From NCBI GenBank assembly GCA_905221605.1, contig CAJNDS010002187.1:297501-361500 (forward strand): a stretch of 64,000 bases of DNA, written 5' to 3'. Positions within the stretch are counted from its first letter, which is position 1; the number at the start of each line of letters is the position of its first letter. A program made the translations under genes and the position numbers. Shown here piece after piece: positions 23,401 to 32,400 of this stretch. The notes beneath the pieces were generated by a model, which saw only the letters and a program-made list of their open reading frames with translations, was not told where the DNA came from and ran no database searches. This DNA comes from Symbiodinium natans. Taxonomy: Eukaryota > Sar > Dinophyceae > Suessiales > Symbiodiniaceae.

Positions 23401-26400
23401 CCAATTGGTTCGAGTCTCCCGTGGCTTCTCACAAACATCCATGTGGTCTTAGCATTCCACCTGGTCACGCCAGCAACAACTCTGCGCAGTACCACAGCGA
23501 CAGCTGGATTTGGGTGGATCTTGAACCGTATACCTTGGAGGAGAGGCCGCACGAGATTCAGACGAAGAAGTGGGAGTATGACGAGGCATGCCTGAACATT
23601 TATACCTACGACATCGTGCGGGCCTCTTGGGCAGATAATTGCTCAAGCTGGTGCGAGGAGCACTTTGGCAATTTCGTGTGGAATCAGCTGTGCGCGTTTG
23701 GCATGGTGCCTGAGGAGATCAATAAACCCATGAATGTGCTCCGAGCTTGTCAGAAGGCCACTGTTTTTCATTACAACGTGCAGTTGACAGCTGGACAATG
23801 CTGGTTGATTGGCATGGGAATCACTCTGTTGCTTGGCAGTCTAAGGGCCTGTATAAGATACAGGCCTGTTTCAGATAGCGTTTCTAAGCCGATTATTCAC
23901 CCTAAGCCTCACAGGAAGCTTGCTGCGGCCAAGGATAAGCTTCGTCGCTGCTGTAGCCTTGTTACGCGTCGAGGAGCTTCCTCCCAGCAAGTTCGAGACA
24001 GCAGAAGAATTAGATGGCAAGCTGAAATTGGCCCCCTTCGTAAGCATACCGGGCTTTACGAGGTTGACGGAGATCCGATTTGGCATATTCAAGATGGTGA
24101 TCTCTTTGATGGCCGATGTCGTCTCAGACTTTGTGTCGGGCTTGCTATATGTGTTCAAGGGCCAAGTTTTCTTTGGAGCATTCACCATGTTTATTGTTGC
24201 GATGGGGAACATGGACGACATGTTTGGGGTGACAGCACTTGCCAACGCAATTCTCTCCATGAAAACTGCGAACCCTGCGCCTCAGTTGATAGTCAGGAAA
24301 GCTAGGGAACTCACTGAGGCCAGTGCCATTGTCACTTGTGCGGTGTTTTTCCTGTTGAAAGTGCCGACTCATGATATAGATGACCGACCAATGCTATCGC
24401 CGTTCGACCTCTTCACCTTCCTTCTGTCCCTCGTGACGAATGTGCAGGGCATTTATGAGGGCGCAGAAGCTTCTATCCAGGCACATGTGCTAAAGCTGCA
24501 CTCAGATGCTGTCATGGACATGGACCTGCGGTACGAGCTCTTTCGATCAAGATCGGCCGAGATGACGACCTTCGCAGTTGCGGCCACGATTGCGCGACTT
24601 TCGGGAGGACTGGCAATGGCCATGGTGCTCCAGGCCTCGGAAACTCCGTTTGTGACGGTGCGTGCTATGCTTGCAGAAGGCGCAGCGCCAGCCATCATTG
24701 CAGGGATTGTGCTGTGCTGTGTGACCATGATCCCCAAGTGGTGGCATCGCGGCGTCAGGGTTCCGGATGCAGCAGTTCTTCAGCAGCTATTCCTTAATGT
24801 CAGCGGTTTCCTCAGCTTCGCAGGATTGAACTGTGCCGCTGGTACATACTTGGATGATCTGAAAAAGTCGGGAGGTTGGGACAAGTCCTTGCCGTGGAGT
24901 GACTTGTGGTTCCATTTATCCAAGTCTGGCATCCAAGTGGACAGGACAAGCGAGAAGTCATGGGAGGTGCTCACGATGCAGGGTGCCCAATGGCTTCTGC
25001 TGTGGACCGCGGAGATTGCGACCGGCTTTTACTTGTCTCGTGTGGCGGCCGCCATCGTCTTCATGGTACTCTTGAAGACCCATGTAGAGCAGGCAAAAAG
25101 TGAACTCTTCGACGATGGTGACTACGAGAAGCTCCAGCGCTTGAACCCATAATGAGACCGCTGATTGATAGCACCCCTCCTTTCGTAAGGGTTGTTTATA
25201 CTAGGGATGTGCGTATTTTCGCTCTTAGCAGGCTTATTCATGAACCTTACAATGGCTTCCCTGCAATAATTCGAGGTGAGAGTTGCTGGGATGGCTTGTT
25301 CACAAAGTGAGCAGACCCCGGCACCGAGGGCTAAACTTGAAGGGTCATGGGTTCTTCAAAGTAGTGTTGGAAGCGGAACCGGCGCACTTCTACCGCTTAT
25401 CGCACCAGCTCTGTTGATTTGAGCTCTCAAGCAGAACTCATCTGCACCTTGGGAGCAAAGATCTCGTCTAGCAGGACAAAGAGACTGAAAGGCTGATCTG
25501 TCCGCCGTCGGAGTGTTTGCGCCGAAATCTGCAAATGGTGAACTCCTGTGCTATCTCTCTACTCTATATTTTTCTTGGGAATTATTTTCTGCTTTTGCTT
25601 CTATAAAACCCAAGAGGATAGTGAATATATCATTTTTATTAAGGTTCTAAGGGGAGTATAGTACTAGGGTCTGTGGTGTTGAGGGAGCCCCCGATTCCCT
25701 TGCACCTCGTGGCGAATTGTTTTGACTGGCTCAATTCAGAATAATTCGGCCGCTGCCTTCAGTTGCTACAGCCTGAAGCTTCCTACCTGAATCCTAAACC
25801 TTAAATGTCCCTCAACCCTGCATCCTAAACCCTAAACCCTGAATCCTAAACACTAAACCCTAGCACCTAAATCGAAGCTTTGAGCCCCGCACTGTAATCC
25901 TCAAGCTCCAAACCTCAATCCGTGTTCACGATTTGCACGTGATTTTGGTTTCAATGTGAACTGGCGTCGTTCTTGCATGGGCCGAGATTGCCGATGCAGG
26001 GCTTTCGGGCGACTCGATAGACCCACAGGGCTGCAACAGACCCTTAAGTAAGAAATATCACGTACATCATAGACGGAGAAGCCATTATTTGGAGAATATT
26101 CCTTATACATATCTATACATGTATAGAACTTACATTGCAGGGCTTATACGGTTTTTTAGAGAGATCTTTAGTGGGTATTGGTTCTGTGGGCCTGCCTCGT
26201 CGAAGCGCTGTCCGCGACTCGCAGAAGAAAAGTTCTCTGCCACAGAGCAGACAAGTTTGGACACTAGAAGCCCTAGAAGACCCAGAAGCCCCAGAAGCCC
26301 TAGAAGCCCTAGAAGCCCTAAACCCTAAACCCTAAACCCTAAACCCTAAACCCTAAACCCTAAACCCTAAACCCTAAACCAGCTCCGACTCCTAGAAGCG

Positions 26401-29400
26401 CCCTCAACCCTCATGAGCTCGTGGGCTGCGAGGGCCTTTCTGAATCCAAGCCCTAAACCCCAAACCCTAAACCTTAATCCCAAAACCCTCAACCCTAAAC
26501 CCTAGACCCTAAACCCTAAACCCTAAACCCTAAACCCTAAACCCTAAACCCTAAACCCTAAACCCTAAACCCTAAACCCTTTTCGTGTGCGACCCCAATT
26601 TGCAGATGAGGGGTTTAGCGGTGCTCAGGGGTCAGGAGTCGAAGGGGCTGCCGTGGAATCTCATGAAGCGCTGTTGGTGGCTCAAGGTCCCATTTATCCC
26701 TAGAAGCGATTCGAGAGGAGGCGCAAGAAACCGAAACCCTAAACCCGAAACCCTAAACCCTAAACCCCTCAACCCTAAACCCTACCTTCCCGCAGACTCG
26801 GACGCCAGACCCTTAGCTTGAAATCTTAAACTCAACCCCTCAGCAGCAGGAGAAGGACATTCAATACAAGACCTCTGAAGCCCAGAGGACGGGCCAAGGG
26901 TTCGTGGTTGAGGGTTGAGGGTTCGTGGTTGAGGTTTGAGGGTTTAGGGTTTAGGGTTCATGTCTGAGGTTTGAGGGTTGAGGGTGTGTGGGTTTAGGGT
27001 TGAGGGTCGAGGGCTGAAGGTTTGTTGGGGGGCTTTCTGGCGCTTTCAGGGGATGTTGAAACCCCAAGCCCCAAGCCCCAAACCCCAAACCCCAAGCCCC
27101 AAGCCCCAAACCCCAAACTCGCCCTAAACCCGCTTTTGCAGCTTTTGGGTTCGGAAGCTGACGAGCAGTTGAGGGTTTGAGGGTCTTGGACTGAGGAGGT
27201 TTAATGGGGTTTAGGTCGGGATGTTCCCCCCGTATACTAACAGTCCTTATTAGGGATTGGGATGATAGTACCCCTTATTGAAATCCCTATTAAGGACTGT
27301 TAGTATAAGCGGGAACATCCCACTGTTTAGTCTTTAATGCAGGAGCCCGCAAAAACACCACAGTTGTGCGCGCACACTTCGCATTTGGTTAGCATGAAAA
27401 TTGCCCAACATGCTCATTCTTTTCGAGTAGGCCTGGCTATATTGGGCCTGTCGAAGGTGTCGTCAGTTCTATCGTCAAGATTTCGACATCCCTAAAAGCG
27501 AGCCTTCCCTTCCTCGCAACTCCGTCCCTCCCACCCCACCCCCCTCCCTACAGAGTAAATTCCACCGAAACGCTACAACGATGAGACCTGCTATCCAAAG
27601 CAGCACCCCTGAACCCTAAACCCTGAAGCCTAAACCCTAAACCCTAAACCCGAAACCCTAAGCCCAAAACCCTAAAACCCTAAAACCCTAAACCCTAAAC
27701 CCTAAACCCTAAACCCTAAACCCTAAACCCTAAACCCTAAACCCTAAACCCTAAACCCTAAACCCTAAACCCCAAACCCCAAACCCCAAGCCTGAACCTC
27801 CCCTGCCCATCCAGGTTGGACTCTGAGTTAAACAACCTCAACTCGGACAAGGAGAGCTGGGGCCCTCAGTGTAGCAAAAGATGCAAAGCTCGGCAAACCC
27901 TACAAACCCCATATAAACCCTCTATCAACCCTTTGTGAGCCCAAAAAAAACCTATACAAGCCCCCATCCGAACCCTATTAAGAAACACTATAGAAACCAC
28001 CCAGTTTTAAGGGTTCTTCAGCTCCAGGCCCGAAGGCCTCACGGGTCTTAGGGGTTCAGGGGTTAGGGTTTAGGAGTTGGGGTTTTTTAGCGTGCGGGGT
28101 TGGGGCAGAAGCGTTTGGAGTGTGGGGGGTGTTGGGTTTGGGGTTGAGGGTTCTTAGTTCTTGGCTTCTGGCTTCGAGTTTTTTTTGTGGAGCTCTACAA
28201 GCCTAACCCCCGAATGCTGGATGCAAGGGTTGAGGGTGTGCATCGCAAAATGCAGCCTCTTGTAGCTTAGTCCGCATGGACGCCCATAATCTGGTATCCT
28301 TAAAGGCCCTTAGTAAGCCTTATAACTATTATATATACAAGTAGGGTGCCGGTCCATGGGGACTCCGAGATCTTGAGGTCTTGAGACGGAGATGGGTGCC
28401 TTGCTCGAGTTCACCAAGGGACTGTGCGGACCCCGGGGCGTGCGGACTTCAAGGGCAGGGTTAGGGTTCAGGGCTTAGGGCTTAGGGTTTAGGGTTTAGG
28501 GTTTAGGGTTTAGGGTTTAGGGTTTAGGGTTTAGGGTTTAGGGTTTAGGGTTTAGGGTTTAGGGTTTAGGGTTTAGGGTTTAGGGTTTAGGGTTTAGGGT
28601 TTAGAGTTTAGGGTTTAGGGTTTAGGGTTTAGGGTTTAGGGTTTAGGGGTCCAGGATTGAAGGTTGTTGGGCTTTCTGTTTGGGGTTTAGAGGTTTTGGA
28701 GCCGGGCTTCAGAAGTGCAATCGCAACGGCTTCCGGCCAATTGCCAAAAAATAGGGGGACCCAACCACCCAACATGATAATCCTTGTCCTTACTGTAGGA
28801 ATTGCCAGAAAGGGCACCGCTTCCCTTTTGGATGCTCCCGCCGGGTTCGGGGGCTGAGATTGAAGGTTCTCTGATGTGGGTACGATTCATAAACGGCGGT
28901 ATATGATGACGATGGATCCTTTAGCAGGTCCTTGTAGGGCAAACAAAAGCTTCGATGAGACTGATCCAAAAAAGAAAGCTATTGTCGACCACTACTTCTG
29001 AGGGCGGCACAGGCAACAGGATGAAACCAAGAATCATTAAGCCAACCGCTACTTATGAGGGCGGCACAAAAACCGGAACCAGGAATTGTCACGAGTGCTG
29101 GAACATGAACACGTGCTTGGCAAGGAGATTGGATCCTTTATTTTGCCCTATGTAAGCCCTGTAAGTCTCATGCTTGCCCTATAAACCTTGTTTCCCCTGT
29201 GCACCCTGTAACCCCAAATCCCTCAAGCGCCGCTGAGGGTTCGGGCTGCAGCCCTAGACCCGAAACCCTGCTAAACCCTAAACCCTAAACCCTAAACCCT
29301 AAACCCTAAACCCCAAACCCTAAACTCTGAACCCAAAGACGAGAACCCCCTGCGCAGGGAGGCGGAGTGCCTAGTGACCCCTGAGAGCTTTGCGGAGAAG

Positions 29401-32400
29401 CAGGCTCCTGAAAGACGGGGGCCTCTTTCGGTTTTTTGGGTTTTTTTTGCGTTTTTCAAGGTTGTCAGGGTTTTTATGAGTCTTTTCGGGGAGTTGAGTG
29501 GCTTCAGGGTCTGAGGGTTGCTGGGGCGGGGGGTTTTAGGGTTCTAGGCCTGGGTTTTATCCCGGGTGGCGCCAAGGCTGTCAGGGCTTGTGCGTGCAGG
29601 GATTTGGGGGGTGCCTGCACCAACACCCTCTTCTCCAGCAAAGTGCCAAGCCGGCACCCCGGACCTCTGCGCTTGCCCAATCTACGAGAGGGGTTGTGTC
29701 TGGTCAATGTGGGCGCTACATTGCCTGTATAGTCTTAGCTCCCAACATGTAGCCGAGGACCTCGGTGGGTAGGGGCGGGTTGTCTACAAGGAATGTGCCT
29801 ATCATAGAGGCCCAAAGCAGGGACCCCATAAGTTAGACCAACCTCCCCCCCATGCTGGGCAGAGCTTGTCCAGTGTCTGCATGGGGGCTTTAGGGGCTTC
29901 GGGCCTCGGGAATCAAGCGCCTGCCAGGCCAAGAGGCAGCAAGAGATCGATGGGTGCCTCGACGACCTTTGGTAACATCTTGTCGTCTTCGGTTTGCGTT
30001 ATAGTTTCTCATGTTCGCTGCGGAAGATTAGAGGCAATGAGTGTGTGGCTCATGTGGTCGTTCTCTGGTGTGTGTTGCCGTGGACATGGGAACGGGGGCT
30101 ATAGGCATACGATGTTTGGGGTTCCAGAGCGGCTGATGTTGTAGACCCCTTTGATCCCACCTCCCTTTAGGCCCGGAACCCGAAACGTAGCAACCTGAGC
30201 CCCAAGACTCTGAACCCCAAACTCTAAACCCCAAACCCTAAACCCGAAGCCCTGCACCCGAAGCCCTACACCCGAAACCCTAAGCTCTACACCCGAAACC
30301 CTAACCTAACCCTAAGCCCTACACCCGAAACGCCAAACCCATCCAAAGGCTGAAGGAGGCTCTGGAGGCCCTGGACGCCACCTCGGTCCGCCCAGGGGGG
30401 CAAGCGGGGAGAGCGAGAGCGAGAGAGAGAGCGAGAGGGAGAGAGGGAGAGGGAGAGAGGGAGAGAGAGAGAGAGAAGGGTGTCGGGTTTAGGGTTTAGG
30501 GTTTCGGGCTTAGGGTTAGAAGTTCGTGGTGCTTGGGCTTAGGCTCCTGGGTCGGAGGGGGTTGTGGGCGTTTGAGGCTTAGCCCAAGAACTGCGTGACC
30601 GCTAACCTCCCTCCTGGACTGATTACCCTAAACCCCAGTAGGGTTCAGGGTTTAAGGTTTTAGTGTTTAGGGTTTAGGGATGTTTTCTGCCTCCTCTACG
30701 CTTCCTTTTGACAGATATTTCCGGAAGGCTGCATTTTCTTTCGGGCTGCAGGGCTTACAGGCTCAGGGTTACGACCGTAGGGCCACAAAGTCGCAGAGCC
30801 AATTCCATGCAATGAAGCCATGTCTCACCTGGCGCGAGATACACAATCCATGCGACATGAGCAGAAGCCAGTTCCGCAAGATGGTGCAGCACAGGGCCCG
30901 ATTGCGTGATTTCCAGGCTTTGTACGATCACTTACAGGTTAAGAGCCTTGGCTCAGCCGATGAGACAAGGAACAACTGGCGGGCATACGATGATCCGTGC
31001 ATGGCAGATGCTGGAACACAGACAGAATGCCAACATGGTCATGATGCTCATGATATCCGAGTCGGTCATGCGGTGTTTAATGAGAGCGCTGTGGCGGAGC
31101 TCGAAGAGTTCTTCATTGGCACTGACGAAGAGCTGTTGGACGGCGCCTCGGGGTCCGCAGCGAGTCATCAAACCATGTCTGCACTTTCGGATTTGGGGAC
31201 AAGTTGTGTGGAAGCCGGGGGGAATAAGCCGGGAAAGTACTACGTGGCTGACTTTAGCTTCGATGCCGCCGAGGAAGACGGTGACCGTGAGTTCTTTCGG
31301 ATCGCGCGGGAGAATCGGAAGACAAGCTTCCGCGCCACAGGCGAATGGTGGGCAGCTATGCAGCGGGAAGTTGCAGCAAACATGCACTGGGAAGAGGAGC
31401 ACGCCAGCTCGCCATCATTGCCATCCAGTTCGTCCACGTGTCGCGACCCTGTTGGCTAAGATTCTTGCAGCGACCTTCCGGAAACGGGGGGTGTTTTCTG
31501 CCTCCTCTACGCTTCCTTTTGACAGATATTTCCGGAAGGCTGCATTTTCTTTCGGGCTGCAGGGCTTACGACCGTAGGGCCACAAAGTCGCAGAGCCAAT
31601 TCCATGCAATGAAGCCATGTCTCACCTGGCGCGCGATACACAATCCATGCGACATGAGCAAAAGCCAGTTCCGCAAGATGGTGCAGCACAGGGCCCGATT
31701 GCGTGATTTCCAGGCTTTGTACGATCACTTACAGGTTAAGAGCCTTGGCTCAGCCGATGAGACAAGGAACAACTGGCGGGCATACGATGATCCGTACATG
31801 GCAGATGCTGGAACACAGACAGAATGCCAACATGGTCATGATGCTCATGATATCGGGGTCCGCAGCGAGTCATCAAACCATGTCTGCACTTTCGGATTTG
31901 GGGACAAGTTGTGTGGAAGCCGGGGGGAATAAGCCGGGAAAGTACTACGTGGCTGACTTTAGCTTCGATGCCGCCGAGGAAGACGGTGACCATGAGTTCT
32001 TTCGGATCGCGCGGGAGAATCGGAAGACAAGCTTCCGCGCCACAGGCGAATGGTGGGCAGCGATGCAGCGGGAAGTTGCAGCAAACATGCACTGGGAAGA
32101 GGAGCGCGCCAGCTCGCCATCATTGCCATCCAGTTCGTCCACGTGTCGCGACCCTGTTGGCTAAGATTCTTGCAGCGACCTTCCGGAAACGGGGGTGTTT
32201 TCTGCCTCCTCTACGCTTCCTTTTGACAGATATTTCCGGAAGGCTGCATTTTCTTTCGGGCTGCAGGGCTTACAGGCTCAGGGTTACGACCGTAGGGCCA
32301 CAAAGTCGCAGAGCCAATTCCATGCAATGAAGCCATGTCTCACCTGGCGCGCGATACACAATCCATGCGACATGAGCAAAAGCCAGTTCCGCAAGATGGT

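Noticed and set aside
23851-23914. 64-nt GT-AG intron in the membrane-protein gene
   Set aside because: Length would fix the frame, but the junction creates a TGA stop; the 127-nt GC-AG|G intron (23847-23973) joins cleanly.
26674-26686. Spliced-leader relic (TTGGTGGCTCAAG)
   Set aside because: Only the GGCTCAAG end resembles the dinoflagellate leader; the rest does not match and no gene start follows.
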